NCBI GenBank assembly: GCA_017960905.1 | Contig: JAGCYH010000019.1 | Coordinates: forward strand, 1 to 64,000 | Origin: Bacteroidales bacterium | GTDB lineage: Bacteria > Bacteroidota > Bacteroidia > Bacteroidales > Marinilabiliaceae | Direction: 5' to 3' | DNA: 64,000 nucleotides | Shown here: one piece after another, positions 1 through 8,434 of the stretch | Layout of the letters: each line of letters begins with the position of its first letter | Position numbering within the stretch: the first letter of the stretch is position 1 | Program-made: the position numbers and the translations under genes | Notes under the pieces: generated by a model | Database searches by the model: none | What the model was told of the DNA's origin: nothing | Seen by the model: the letters and a program-made list of their open reading frames with translations, nothing else

Positions 1-525
1 AAGAAGACCGCCATCAAAACGGCCACCCGTAATAGTAGCGCCGTTCAAGTTCGTTATCTTGAACAACATGTATTCATCATTTTCAAACTCACCATCCAAC
101 TTGACCTTAATACGCGCCATAGTTGCTTGGGTCGGATTACGAGTGTTCTTGGCAATAACGACATGTCCGCTTTCGCCTTTCGAGCAAAGCGGCATTGGAT
201 ATGTCTTATCGTCCAAATCGAGATCTTCAGCATCGGCAAAGCTCAATCCAGCCATATTGGCCGGAATTTCAACATCAGAGCCAAAGAACGCAAAACTATA
301 ATCGAATGATACATCGGTAATTGCATCACTATTTAGTTCGAAATTCAATTCGTACCAGTTGTTTTCGCTTTCTTTTAGGACGTCATCAACAAATGTATTT
401 GTCAGTATTTGAACGGTATTGGACGTACCAATGGATTTTGTATCTACAAAATTATCACCGTTTTGGGCATTAATATTGCCCAATGGCAATATTATTGCGA
501 ACAATAAAAAAAATATTCTTTTCAT
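1..525 (-). CDS. secreted protein of unknown function, N-terminal part (runs off the window)
   Basis: Reading the minus strand from an ATG at 525 gives 175 open codons to the window edge, so the C-terminus lies outside. The protein begins MKRIFFLLFAIILPLGNINA followed by Q, a clear Sec signal peptide. The mature part is acidic (for example DAEDLDLDDK) and alternates hydrophobic and polar residues, as in extracellular beta-sandwich proteins. I do not recognise a family. A TAnnTTTG promoter element about 95 bases upstream supports the start. It is separated from the efflux operon by a terminator, so it is probably its own transcription unit. Confidence 0.75.
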   Translation of the reverse strand, partial: MKRIFFLLFAIILPLGNINAQNGDNFVDTKSIGTSNTVQILTNTFVDDVLKESENNWYELNFELNSDAITDVSFDYSFAFFGSDVEIPANMAGLSFADAEDLDLDDKTYPMPLCSKGESGHVVIAKNTRNPTQATMARIKVKLDGEFENDEYMLFKITNLNGATITGGRFDGGLL

Positions 526-625
526 TATATTATCGTAAAATATTAATATACAACCTCAATACACACCACAATGCCGAATAAAAATGACTTTTTTAATCAT
601 ACAATAAAGTTATGTTTATTCCGTG

Positions 626-633
626 CAAATATA
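626..633 (-). promoter_or_regulatory. Bacteroidota -7 element (TATATTTG) for the secreted protein
   Basis: The minus strand reads TATATTTG here, matching the Bacteroidota sigma-ABfr -7 consensus TAnnTTTG. It lies about 100 bases before the ATG at 525, giving a leader of roughly 95 bases. I saw no clear -33 TTTG. Confidence 0.5.
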
Positions 634-652
634 TGCAAATATCTATTGATAA

Positions 653-684
653 CGAAAAAAGGCTATCAGAATCTGACAGCCTTC
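653..684 (-). terminator. rho-independent terminator after the efflux operon
   Basis: On the minus strand the arms AAGGCT-TCAG pair across a three-base loop with one internal mismatch, followed by a run of six T. Its orientation fits the end of the tolC-like gene, whose stop is about 145 bases upstream. Confidence 0.65.
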
Positions 685-770
685 ATACAAACAACATTTA
701 AAGCGTTTATAATTAATATCTTACATTTTATTTTCGGGCAAACACGAGCATCGCATCCCTACACAATTCA

Positions 771-823
771 CTTTACTCTTTACTCATTACTCATTACTCT
801 TTACTCATTACACTTTACTCTTT
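771..823. repeat. tandem heptads of the form TTTACTC/ATTACTC
   Basis: About seven imperfect copies of a 7-base unit (TTTACTC or ATTACTC on the plus strand; GAGTAAA or GAGTAAT on the minus strand) lie just after the stop of the TolC-like gene. The same unit occurs after the stops at 11126, 41250 and 42519, where it is followed by a palindrome. The palindrome is absent here. Confidence 0.7.
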
Positions 824-828
824 CCACC

Positions 829-2169
829 TCACTCTCCCACGGCGTGTTTGTATTCGAGAAGGCGGTTTTGATACTCGGCGTAAGCATCGGTACGTTGGTC
901 GAGGGCTTGCTGATAGAGGAGCTGGGCTTGCAGCAAATCGGTCATGCGCGACGTGCCGGCTTTGTAGTAATTGCGGTTAAGCCGAAGATTTTCTTCGGCT
1001 TGTTCTATGCTTCTGTCGGCTATAACAAGCTGATTGTAAGCCTCTTCGACATTATTCCACGCATTCTGCATACGTATGAGCAGAAGTTGCTCTTTGTCGT
1101 GCTGCTCGTCGATAGATTGCTGATACTCAATCTTTTTGCGTTTTGTAGCGTGCGAGCCGCCCCACCAGTCGGAAATGGGCACACTGACAGTTGCGAAAAT
1201 CATACCGAAGGTATGATTTTCGTCGAGCAGATTGTGGTAGTTGTATCCCGCGCCAACAGCCACCGTGGGCAGGTTCTGCCCAACGCTCATCTGTTTTTGC
1301 AGTTTCTCGGCCTCAACTTTTTTGCCAAGCAACTGATACTCAGCCGTTCCCGTCACTGCTTGCTGATGGTCGTGCGGCACGGGACTCTGTCGGTCGATGT
1401 CGGTAGAGTACGTGAGCGCGAACGCCGTATCGGTCAGACCGCAGTATTGCGCAAGCAACAGCTTCACGATGCTTATGCCGTTGTTGAGCTTAAGTTTCTG
1501 ACTTTCAATCTCATTCTGCCGCAGCTGCACTTGCAACTTGTCGTTGGGCAGCACCACCCCAGCCTTCACAGCCACATCGACATCTTTGTAGATGTCGTTG
1601 AGCATGGCCTCAACGGCAGCTACAGTTTTCTTTTTCTCTTCGAGCGAAACGATTTGCCAGAAATATTGTTCGGCATTCTTTTCTACCTCATATTCAGATA
1701 GTTGCAGTTGCAAGTTAGCTACTTCCTCGCCAACTTTGGCGAGTTTGTTGCCTTTGATGATTTGCCCACCGGCAAAGAGCGGCTGCACGGCGTTGATGCC
1801 GGCTATAGTACCGTCTTTCATCATCGATATGCTTACCGGGTTCGAGAGCGCCACGAGGGCCTCCATAGGCAGCATTTTGGCGAGTGTGGCGCCCAATTCG
1901 GGCGCCATGTATTCCGACGGGTTTATCTCGGTTTCGGCCATGCCTTTGTTGGCATTGAACCAAAAGGCTGTGCCGCTCACGTTGGGGAAATATTTCGTAA
2001 ACGCCTCTTTCTTTTGCTGTTGCGCAGCTTCTACACTGCGTTGCGCATTGCGCAACGCTATGTTGTTCTGCCGGGCCGAGTCGATTATCTGATCCAGTGT
2101 GTATGATTGTTGCGCCTGCATTGCAGCGCAAACCGTCAGTGCCATTATAACGAAAAGTGTCTTTTTCAT
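829..2169 (-). CDS. TolC-family outer membrane efflux protein
   Basis: A 446-residue protein with a signal peptide (MKKTLFVIMALTVCAAMQA then QQ) and the two-fold repeated, glutamine/alanine-rich coiled-coil helices of the OEP (TolC) family, for example SARQNNIALRNAQRSVEAAQ near the N-terminus and a matching helical segment near the C-terminus. Such proteins form the outer-membrane channel of tripartite efflux pumps. I chose the internal ATG at 2169 rather than the one at 2211 because the signal peptide begins there and an AGGAAAA stretch precedes it. It is the last gene of the adaptor-pump-channel operon, 13 bases after the pump gene's stop. The substrate cannot be read from sequence. Confidence 0.93.
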   Translation of the reverse strand: MKKTLFVIMALTVCAAMQAQQSYTLDQIIDSARQNNIALRNAQRSVEAAQQQKKEAFTKYFPNVSGTAFWFNANKGMAETEINPSEYMAPELGATLAKMLPMEALVALSNPVSISMMKDGTIAGINAVQPLFAGGQIIKGNKLAKVGEEVANLQLQLSEYEVEKNAEQYFWQIVSLEEKKKTVAAVEAMLNDIYKDVDVAVKAGVVLPNDKLQVQLRQNEIESQKLKLNNGISIVKLLLAQYCGLTDTAFALTYSTDIDRQSPVPHDHQQAVTGTAEYQLLGKKVEAEKLQKQMSVGQNLPTVAVGAGYNYHNLLDENHTFGMIFATVSVPISDWWGGSHATKRKKIEYQQSIDEQHDKEQLLLIRMQNAWNNVEEAYNQLVIADRSIEQAEENLRLNRNYYKAGTSRMTDLLQAQLLYQQALDQRTDAYAEYQNRLLEYKHAVGE

Positions 2170-2182
2170 AATCAGAATTTTC

Positions 2183-5100
2183 CTATTTAGTCGAAATTTT
2201 CCAGTAAACAATTGGTAATATGGAAACTACAAGTATGAGAGCGCCGATGCCGCCTGCAAAAATCGTTACGCCCACAGGCATCCAGAACGACGACTGAGCG
2301 ATAATCATCGGCACCACGCCCACGGCCGTGGTGGCCGTAGTGAGGAATATAGGCACCATACGGCGGCTGCCGGCTTCGATGGCAGCCCGGTGAACCACAT
2401 GGTTATAGTCCTCGCGTTTGTACTGCGGGTTCCATTCGATGTATTTCTTCACAACGCCGTTGGCATGCTCGAAAATGAGTATCTCGTTGCGCATTATCAT
2501 ACCCATGAGTGTGATAAGGCCGAAAATCGACGTCAGGCCAAGCGTGCGGTCCATGAGTCCGAGTCCGAGCAGAGCGCCGGGCGCCATAAGCGCAAGAGCC
2601 ACCATGCATACAGTTGTTATGCCGAACCCTTTGAAATTAAACAAGAGGAAGAAGAATACGATAATCATTGCGATAGCAATGCCGCCAAATATCTGAGGCA
2701 GAGCTTCGTCGCCGTATTCGAGTTCGCCGCCCACTTCGCTTCGCACGCCCGCAGGCAGCTGTATTTCGTGCATCATGTCGGCAAGCCGCTCCTCTACAGG
2801 CGCGGCGTAAACGCCTTGCGCAAAGCGCGCCGTAACGGTCATGCAACGTTCGCCGCCACGGTGAACGATGCTTCCTTCGGTCCACGCAGGCTCAATATGC
2901 GCCACCTGACGCAGCGGAATGATGCTGTTCTCGGTGCCCAAACTACCCGCCAATGCCGACGCTGCCGATGTGATGCCGACATCGGCGATGTCGGCGAACG
3001 TCAGTTTCGTATTGTCTTTCACCACAATAGGCAACTCGTAATCGTCCTCCCACATTTGGCCAATGCGCACATCGCCTGTGCTCACGTTGAGCCCCAGCGA
3101 AGCTGTGGCTCGCGTGATGCCCATCTGTGCCGACGTTACAGGGTCGAGCGTAACATTGACTATCGGATATGGTTGGAAATAGTCGGTATGAACCCACTCT
3201 ATTTCAGGCATTTGCCGCATCTGAACCATCATTTGCTCAGCCACATTGCGAAGCGTGTCGATATTCTCGCCATAGAAACGGTATTCGAGTTCTTCGACCG
3301 AGAGATAGTCCAAACGTTTGAATTTTATGTATGCTTCGGGGAAGGCCTCACTCCATCGCGGCTGATATTCGGCCAACAGATCGAGCGTAGTCTCCTGCGA
3401 AGAGGTATTGACTATGAATTGAGCGAAATTGCGCCCCGCGATTTGCGGTGCGTAAACTGTCTGGAAGCGTGGCGACGAGCAGCCAATGAAGCTCGTAATG
3501 CCTACAACGCGGTCGTCGGACTGCATCACGTGGCGCAGCGAGTCGGCCACAACACGGGTATCGTCGAGACCTTTGCCGTTGGGCAGGAATATCTCTATGG
3601 CAAACTGGTCGCGGTCGGCGTAAGGGAACAGACGTACTTTGAGCGACGGAATGATGAGAAGCGAGAGCAGAACAAGCACTACGCCGCTGCCAATGGTGAG
3701 CCACGGATGGCGGAACAGTACGACAAGTATCTTGTCGTACGTCTTTTGCACTACGCCTGTAAGATGCTTGCCGCCTTTCTTCTTCGGCTCGCCAATGATT
3801 TTGACACAAAGAAACGGGATAATCCCGACAGCCAGAATGAGCGACACCATAAGGTTGATGGTTATTGTCCATGGGAAATCTCTCAGTGCGTCGTAGAATA
3901 CGCCTTTCATGGTGAGCAGGAACGGATAGAAGATGCCGCAAATACAAACCGTTGCGAGCATCATAGGCATAAAGTACTGGCTTACAGACTTTATGGCAGC
4001 GTCTTTGGGCGAAAGTCCTTTGGTAACATACTCCAAATAGCCGTCGATGACCACAATGGAGTTGTCGACTATCATACCCAGCACAACGATAAGCGCTGCG
4101 AGAGTAACTATGTTGAGCTCGATGCCCGACATGTACATGCCGGCCACCGAGATGAAAGTGCTTAACGGAATTGTGATTGCAGCCACAATGGCCGAACGCA
4201 GCGGGAAGAGCAATATCATCACGAGAATGATGATGGCCATGGAAATGAGCAAATCGCGCAGGAACGACGTTACGCTGAGGCCGACAACCTTTGGTTGGTC
4301 GGCTATTCGCGTTATTTTCACGTCGTCGGGCAGTTCGTTGGCGCGGAAGTCGTTGAGTATCTCATCGACCTCTTCGCCGTAGGCAACAATGTTGTTGCCC
4401 GGCGTCATCTCGAGCGAGAGCAGAATGCACGGATTGCCGTTCTGCTCGATGTAGCTTTCCGTCTTGTCGTACTCGCGCACCACCTGTGCTATATCCTTGA
4501 TACGCACCATTTTATCCGACATCGGATCGGCATAAATTATCTGATTTGCAATCTCGTCTTCGCTATTGCCCACCGAAGCCACGTGAATAGGTGTGCGCTG
4601 AGTGCCGTTGGTAATGCTGCCGCTGAGCGTCGTGAGGCCTTGCGACTGCATCATGGCGAGCAGAGTTTGCTCGCCGATGCCGTATGCTTCGAGTTTTTTC
4701 TTGTCGACGTAGAGGCTAATCTGCTCTTTTAGTTCGCCAAACACTTTGACATTGGCCACCGACGGTATGTGCCGCAGGCGGTCGCCAAGGCGGTCGGTAT
4801 AGTAACGCAGTTCGCGGTAGCTGCGTTCCTGACTCTCGATGGCTATGAGCAGCGCCGATGTGTTGCCGAAGTCGTCGTTGGCAATGAGAGCCAAAACGCC
4901 GCCCGGCAGTTGTGTCTTGAACGTGTTGAGGCCGTGCTTAATCTTGCTCCACACCTCGTCTTTGTTGTTCACATTGTCGTTAAGTGTCACCATGACGATG
5001 CACATGCCGTTTTGCGATGTCGATGTTGTCTTGTCGCGGTTCACCTCGCCAAAGGTGAAAAGATAGCGCTCAAGCGGTCGGGCAACTTGTTGCTCGACCT

Positions 5101-5284
5101 CCTCCGATGTTGCGCCCGGAAACACAGCCACTACCACACCCTGACGTATAGTTACTGTCGGAAACTCGTCTTTGGGCATTTGGCGCAAGCCGTAAATGCC
5201 AAGTCCGAAAAGGATGACAATAATAAGCAAACTGATGGGATAGTGATTCAGCGGCCAACTAATCCAACTTGTCTTGTTTTTCAT
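2183..5284 (-). CDS. RND-family (AcrB/HAE1-like) inner-membrane efflux pump
   Basis: At 1033 residues it has the length and layout of AcrB-type pumps: one N-terminal membrane helix (about residues 14-34), a large periplasmic loop, a block of helices at about 335-540, a second periplasmic loop, and a terminal helix block. The TM4 region reads GMIVDNSIVVID; the proton-relay Asp is present but the second Asp of AcrB's VDD motif is Asn here, as in many HAE relatives. The pump would take substrates from the periplasm or inner membrane and pass them to the TolC partner using the proton gradient. It is preceded by the adaptor gene with a 12-base gap. Drug or other export is an inference; metal-specific CusA-type motifs were not evident. 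Confidence 0.93.
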   Translation of the reverse strand: MKNKTSWISWPLNHYPISLLIIVILFGLGIYGLRQMPKDEFPTVTIRQGVVVAVFPGATSEEVEQQVARPLERYLFTFGEVNRDKTTSTSQNGMCIVMVTLNDNVNNKDEVWSKIKHGLNTFKTQLPGGVLALIANDDFGNTSALLIAIESQERSYRELRYYTDRLGDRLRHIPSVANVKVFGELKEQISLYVDKKKLEAYGIGEQTLLAMMQSQGLTTLSGSITNGTQRTPIHVASVGNSEDEIANQIIYADPMSDKMVRIKDIAQVVREYDKTESYIEQNGNPCILLSLEMTPGNNIVAYGEEVDEILNDFRANELPDDVKITRIADQPKVVGLSVTSFLRDLLISMAIIILVMILLFPLRSAIVAAITIPLSTFISVAGMYMSGIELNIVTLAALIVVLGMIVDNSIVVIDGYLEYVTKGLSPKDAAIKSVSQYFMPMMLATVCICGIFYPFLLTMKGVFYDALRDFPWTITINLMVSLILAVGIIPFLCVKIIGEPKKKGGKHLTGVVQKTYDKILVVLFRHPWLTIGSGVVLVLLSLLIIPSLKVRLFPYADRDQFAIEIFLPNGKGLDDTRVVADSLRHVMQSDDRVVGITSFIGCSSPRFQTVYAPQIAGRNFAQFIVNTSSQETTLDLLAEYQPRWSEAFPEAYIKFKRLDYLSVEELEYRFYGENIDTLRNVAEQMMVQMRQMPEIEWVHTDYFQPYPIVNVTLDPVTSAQMGITRATASLGLNVSTGDVRIGQMWEDDYELPIVVKDNTKLTFADIADVGITSAASALAGSLGTENSIIPLRQVAHIEPAWTEGSIVHRGGERCMTVTARFAQGVYAAPVEERLADMMHEIQLPAGVRSEVGGELEYGDEALPQIFGGIAIAMIIVFFFLLFNFKGFGITTVCMVALALMAPGALLGLGLMDRTLGLTSIFGLITLMGMIMRNEILIFEHANGVVKKYIEWNPQYKREDYNHVVHRAAIEAGSRRMVPIFLTTATTAVGVVPMIIAQSSFWMPVGVTIFAGGIGALILVVSILPIVYWKISTK

Positions 5285-5296
5285 ATCGCAAAATCT

Positions 5297-6322
5297 CTAA
5301 TATGTTGTGGCAGTGCCTTCACTAAGTTTCTGATAACCCTCTGTTACAATGCGTTGTCCGCTTGTAAGCCCCGAAGTTATTCTGATGCTATTGGCAAACG
5401 TCGGACCAACCGTAACTATCTGACGGTGAGCGCTATTGTCGGCATCGATACGCCAAACGAAGTACGAGCCGTCGCCACGGCTCTGCACGCTTGTAATAGG
5501 AATGAGTATTGCCGTAGCATCGGTGGTCTCTTTTTCGTCGAAGGTAACCGACGCCACCATTCCCGGCAGCAGCTTGCGGTCGGGATTCGACACATTGATG
5601 CGTATGTCGTAGGTATGCGTGAGGGCGTCGGCCTGCACGCCTTTCTCTATCAGTCCGCCCTGTGTGCTTTTCTTAGCCGCATCGACTTCGATGTGGCAAT
5701 TGTCGCGCTCGCCGATAGAGTTAATCTCCTGCTCCGGCACCGACACTTTGACCTTTACTGTGTTGATATTGAGAATAGTAACAACGGCCTGCGACGGCAG
5801 AGCCGTCTCGCCCGAGCGCAGCAGTCGTTTGCCAATGATACCGCTCACCGGTGCGGTGATGCGGCAGTCGGCAAGGTTTTTCTTAGCCACTTCGAGTTGT
5901 GCCTGAGCCTGAGCCACTTTGCTCTGTATCTCAACCCATTGCACTTCGGGCAGCGAACCGTTGTCGTGAAGCATCGTGTAACGTTCGAGGGCGTCGTTGG
6001 CCTGCGTCATCTGCGCCTCGGCGGCCGAAAGCATGTTGCGAGCCTGCGAGTCGTCGATTTCGGCTATAAACTGCCCTTGCGACACTGTCTGCCCCTCGCT
6101 TACGGCCATTCGCCGTATGACGCCCATAGTGGTAAAGCTGACCGCCGTGGCCTCGCTCTCTTCAACGATGCCCACATAGCTGCGCCCTCCACCGACTGGC
6201 GTCTGACCTACTACCTCGGTCTTAACACTTACTGGTGATTTCTTTTGGCTGTTTTCGTCTCTGCCACAGCCTGTTAACACTAACAAAACTAATAGTCCGA
6301 TGGTATTTTTCGACATTTTCAT
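5297..6322 (-). CDS. RND efflux periplasmic adaptor (membrane fusion protein), lipoprotein
   Basis: A 341-residue adaptor with a lipoprotein signal (LLVLTGC, lipidated Cys at residue 19). It shows the HlyD/AcrA order: an N-terminal barrel-sandwich half (VSEGQTVSQGQFIAEID), an alpha-helical hairpin (about 95-150), the returning lipoyl half (ITAPVSGIIGKRLLRSGE), then beta-barrel and membrane-proximal domains. It bridges the RND pump and the TolC channel in the periplasm. It is the first gene of the operon and faces the AraC regulator divergently across about 200 bases that hold repeated motifs. The ATG two codons downstream is an alternative start. Confidence 0.92.
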   Translation of the reverse strand: MKMSKNTIGLLVLLVLTGCGRDENSQKKSPVSVKTEVVGQTPVGGGRSYVGIVEESEATAVSFTTMGVIRRMAVSEGQTVSQGQFIAEIDDSQARNMLSAAEAQMTQANDALERYTMLHDNGSLPEVQWVEIQSKVAQAQAQLEVAKKNLADCRITAPVSGIIGKRLLRSGETALPSQAVVTILNINTVKVKVSVPEQEINSIGERDNCHIEVDAAKKSTQGGLIEKGVQADALTHTYDIRINVSNPDRKLLPGMVASVTFDEKETTDATAILIPITSVQSRGDGSYFVWRIDADNSAHRQIVTVGPTFANSIRITSGLTSGQRIVTEGYQKLSEGTATTY

Positions 6323-6385
6323 ATAGTTAAATATTTTATGCTTCTAATTTCGTGATGCAAATTTGAGGTGTATTTTAACAATTTC

Positions 6386-6508
6386 AATGTCCTTTTTGGG
6401 AACAATTATATATCTTTTTTCTCAATTTCAGCATTAGAACATAAAATATCCCATATAGGACATTTTATATAGCCAAAAACACTATATTTGCATATCCAAA
6501 ATAGGACA
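6386..6508. promoter_or_regulatory. three copies of a 17-base motif, candidate AraC operators
   Basis: Copies at 6446-6462 (ATATCCCATATAGGACA) and 6492-6508 (ATATCCAAAATAGGACA) agree at 15 of 17 positions and start 46 bases apart. A third, inverted copy at 6386-6402 reads TTCCCAAAAAGGACATT on the minus strand. The first copy sits just upstream of the regulator's -7 element and the second lies over its expected transcription start, so autoregulation is likely; the inverted copy is nearest the efflux operon. The pairing with the adjacent AraC protein is inference. Confidence 0.6.
6483..6490 (+). promoter_or_regulatory. -7 element TATATTTG for the AraC gene
   Basis: TATATTTG matches the consensus TAnnTTTG and lies 33 bases before the ATG at 6524. 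It has no recognisable -33 element; that position is close to one of the repeated motifs, as expected for an activator- or repressor-controlled promoter. Confidence 0.6.
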
Positions 6509-6523
6509 AAAAAACCGCGTATT

Positions 6524-7393
6524 ATGGCAGAAATAGGAATAAGCATCGGCAATTTGTCGCAGGACATAGTCGACTACAACGACAACGATATTGTGATAAT
6601 AGACAATATCAAGAATGTGGAATTGCCCGAATCGGCCAAAGCGTCGATGAACATCATTGCGATATGCACCAACGGGCGTGTGCAGGCCAACATGAACAGC
6701 CAGCCTATCAGTCTGAACAAGAACCAGATAATCATCTGTCCGGCCAACACCAACATCAGCGACTTCATGCTCAGTCCCGACTTGGAGGTGAAGGCTATCT
6801 TGTTCACCAACCGCATTTTACAGAGTTTTCTGCACGAGAAGATGAACGTCTGGAACGACATCATCTACCGCTACAAGATGCACACCTTCTCGCTCTACGA
6901 TTTCGAAATAGAGTTCTTGCAGCATTTCTACGAAATGCTGCGTATTTGCTTCAATGCCGGCAAGGACAACCCCTACTTCACCGATGTGGTTCAATCGCTT
7001 CTGCGCAGCGCCTTCATCGGACTTATAGGCATGCTCAAGCAGTCGTTCAAAAACATAAAAGCCGACAGTAAGTTGCACACCAACAGCATTTTCCAGCAGT
7101 TTCTCGAGCTGCTTGGCAGCAGCGCTGTCAAGCACCGCAGCGTGGCCTCGTACGCCAGCGAGCTGTGCATATCGACAAAGCACCTGACCAACATCTGCAA
7201 GAAAAAAACCGGCAAGACAGCCAATGAATGGATTACCGAATACGTGATAGAAGACATACGATACTACCTGCGCGACACCGACATGCCGCTCAAACAGATA
7301 TGCGACACTCTGGGCTTTCCAAACCCCTCATTCTTCGGCAAATACGTCAAAGAACACTTCGGAACGACACCGGCGCAGCTGAGAGGAAGATAG
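6524..7393 (+). CDS. AraC-family transcriptional regulator
   Basis: A 289-residue protein with an N-terminal cupin-like sensing region (about 1-170) and a C-terminal double helix-turn-helix (about 190-289). The first helix pair is VASYASELCISTKHLTNICK and the second ends GFPNPSFFGKYVKEHFGTTP, the typical AraC signature. An ATG-equivalent 36 bases upstream is in frame but overlaps the -7 element, so the ATG at 6524 is preferred. Divergent placement next to the RND operon and the shared motifs between them suggest it controls the pump and itself. The ligand is unknown. Confidence 0.9.
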   Translation: MAEIGISIGNLSQDIVDYNDNDIVIIDNIKNVELPESAKASMNIIAICTNGRVQANMNSQPISLNKNQIIICPANTNISDFMLSPDLEVKAILFTNRILQSFLHEKMNVWNDIIYRYKMHTFSLYDFEIEFLQHFYEMLRICFNAGKDNPYFTDVVQSLLRSAFIGLIGMLKQSFKNIKADSKLHTNSIFQQFLELLGSSAVKHRSVASYASELCISTKHLTNICKKKTGKTANEWITEYVIEDIRYYLRDTDMPLKQICDTLGFPNPSFFGKYVKEHFGTTPAQLRGR

Positions 7394-7408
7394 GTTTCGG
7401 CACTGCAC

Positions 7409-7442
7409 AAAAAAACTTCCGCCGGCCTTGGCCGACGGAAGT
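7409..7442 (-). terminator. terminator for the tRNA-Lys transcript (minus strand)
   Basis: On the minus strand a 13-bp stem (ACTTCCGTCGGCC with one mismatch) and a 2-base loop are followed by seven T. It lies 11 bases beyond the 3' end of the second tRNA in the transcript. On the plus strand no T run follows, so it would serve the AraC gene poorly. Confidence 0.75.
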
Positions 7443-7453
7443 CTCACCGAAAG

Positions 7454-7526
7454 TGACCCGCCAGGGGATCGAACCCTGGACCCACAGATTAAGAGTCTGT
7501 TGCTCTACCAGCTGAGCTAGCGAGTC
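7454..7526 (-). tRNA. tRNA-Lys(CTT), second copy in the transcript
   Basis: On the minus strand a 73-base cloverleaf starts GACTCGC and pairs with GCGGGTC before discriminator A. The D arm (GCTCAGCTGGTAGAGC), anticodon arm (ACAGA-CTCTTAA-TCTGT, anticodon CTT) and T arm (CCAGGGTTCGATCCCTGG) are all intact. CCA is not encoded. It is identical to the copy at 7555-7627. Confidence 0.97.
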
Positions 7527-7554
7527 ATCATTAAATAACACCACCTGAAATCAG

Positions 7555-7627
7555 TGACCCGCCAGGGGATCGAACCCTGGACCCACAGATTAAGAGTCTG
7601 TTGCTCTACCAGCTGAGCTAGCGAGTC
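7555..7627 (-). tRNA. tRNA-Lys(CTT), first copy in the transcript
   Basis: This copy has the same 73-base sequence as the gene at 7454-7526, separated from it by 28 bases. It has a full cloverleaf with anticodon CTT and no encoded CCA. The two are probably co-transcribed from the promoter at 7662-7692 and end at the terminator at 7409-7442. Confidence 0.97.
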
Positions 7628-7661
7628 GTAGCGTGCAGTATGGTGTTATTGATAACGGGTG

Positions 7662-7692
7662 CAAAGGTACTGCTTTGTTTGTATTGTTCAAA
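7662..7692 (-). promoter_or_regulatory. promoter of the tRNA-Lys pair
   Basis: On the minus strand TTTG (7689-7692) and TACCTTTG (7662-7669) are spaced by 19 bases, a full match to the Bacteroidota -33/-7 consensus. The transcript would begin about 28 bases before the first tRNA. Confidence 0.7.
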
Positions 7693-7715
7693 TTTTTTTG
7701 AACTATTTTTTTCCA

Positions 7716-7723
7716 TATCTTTG
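7716..7723 (+). promoter_or_regulatory. -7 element TATCTTTG for the uracil-DNA glycosylase gene
   Basis: TATCTTTG matches TAnnTTTG and ends 20 bases before the ATG at 7744. It overlaps an upstream in-frame start codon at 7723, which is therefore unlikely to be used. Confidence 0.6.
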
Positions 7724-7743
7724 TGCAGAAATATCAAAAAACA

Positions 7744-8334
7744 ATGTCGGACAACAGCCAACATACTGTCACAGAGCAACATCCGCTGAAACCATTTTTG
7801 CCCGAATGGGCAAAAATACTCATGCTCGGCAGTTTCCCGCCCGGGCGCGAACGCTGGTCGATGGACTTTTTCTACCCTAACTTCCAAAACGACATGTGGC
7901 GCATCTGGGGACTGATGTGCTTTGGCGACAAGGATTACTTCGTTATTCCCGGCACTAAACGCTTCGATTACAACAAGATAGTCGATCTCTGCCAACAGCG
8001 CGGCATAGCCATTTTCGACACTGCAACCGCCGTACGGCGGTTGAATGGCAACGCATCGGACAAATTCCTCGAAGTGGTTGAGCCAACCGACCTTGGGGCG
8101 CTGCTCGCGCAGATACCCCAATGCAAAGCCATTGTAACAACTGGCGAAAAGGCGACCGATGTTATTGTTGAGCGTTTCGCGACCGCGAAACCGCGAATTG
8201 GCACTTCGGTAAGAATCTGCATCGACGGCCGCGAGTTCGACTTCTATCGTATGCCGTCGTCGTCGAGGGCATATCCGCTAGCGCTGGATAAGAAGGCCGA
8301 TGCATATAAGGCGCTGCTGCCTCTGCTGAAATAG
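7744..8334 (+). CDS. uracil-DNA glycosylase family protein
   Basis: A 196-residue protein with the fold signature of the uracil-DNA glycosylase superfamily: an N-terminal active-site loop (ILMLGSFPPGRERW, near residue 26) and a C-terminal DNA-binding loop (RMPSSSRAYP, near residue 172) in place of the HPSP-type motif. Members excise uracil or damaged bases from DNA. The exact subfamily (MUG/TDG-like or another) is not certain from sequence. It is a single gene between the tRNA promoter, which points the other way, and a bidirectional terminator. Confidence 0.78.
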   Translation: MSDNSQHTVTEQHPLKPFLPEWAKILMLGSFPPGRERWSMDFFYPNFQNDMWRIWGLMCFGDKDYFVIPGTKRFDYNKIVDLCQQRGIAIFDTATAVRRLNGNASDKFLEVVEPTDLGALLAQIPQCKAIVTTGEKATDVIVERFATAKPRIGTSVRICIDGREFDFYRMPSSSRAYPLALDKKADAYKALLPLLK

Positions 8335-8381
8335 GCATATTGAAGAACACGCTGATTTAGCCAGATTTTTCGCACACAAAC

Positions 8382-8415
8382 AAAAAAAAAGCCACACCTT
8401 TCGGTGTGGCTTTTT
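8382..8415. terminator. bidirectional rho-independent terminator
   Basis: An 8-bp stem GCCACACC/GGTGTGGC with a TTTC loop is flanked by a run of nine A on one side and five T on the other. It lies between two convergent genes (stop at 8334 on the plus strand, stop at 8435 on the minus strand) and can serve both. Confidence 0.9.
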
Positions 8416-8434
8416 ATTTAACAATATGTTCTAA

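Noticed and set aside
771..823. A CRISPR array from the short repeats.
   Set aside because: Units are 7 bases and contiguous; there are no spacers and no cas genes.
2390..4165. Very long plus-strand open frames opposite the efflux operon (also at 571-1701 and 4769-6238).
   Set aside because: They lie wholly antisense to well supported TolC, RND and adaptor genes, have no recognisable domain, and read as Arg/His-rich products of GC-biased codons.
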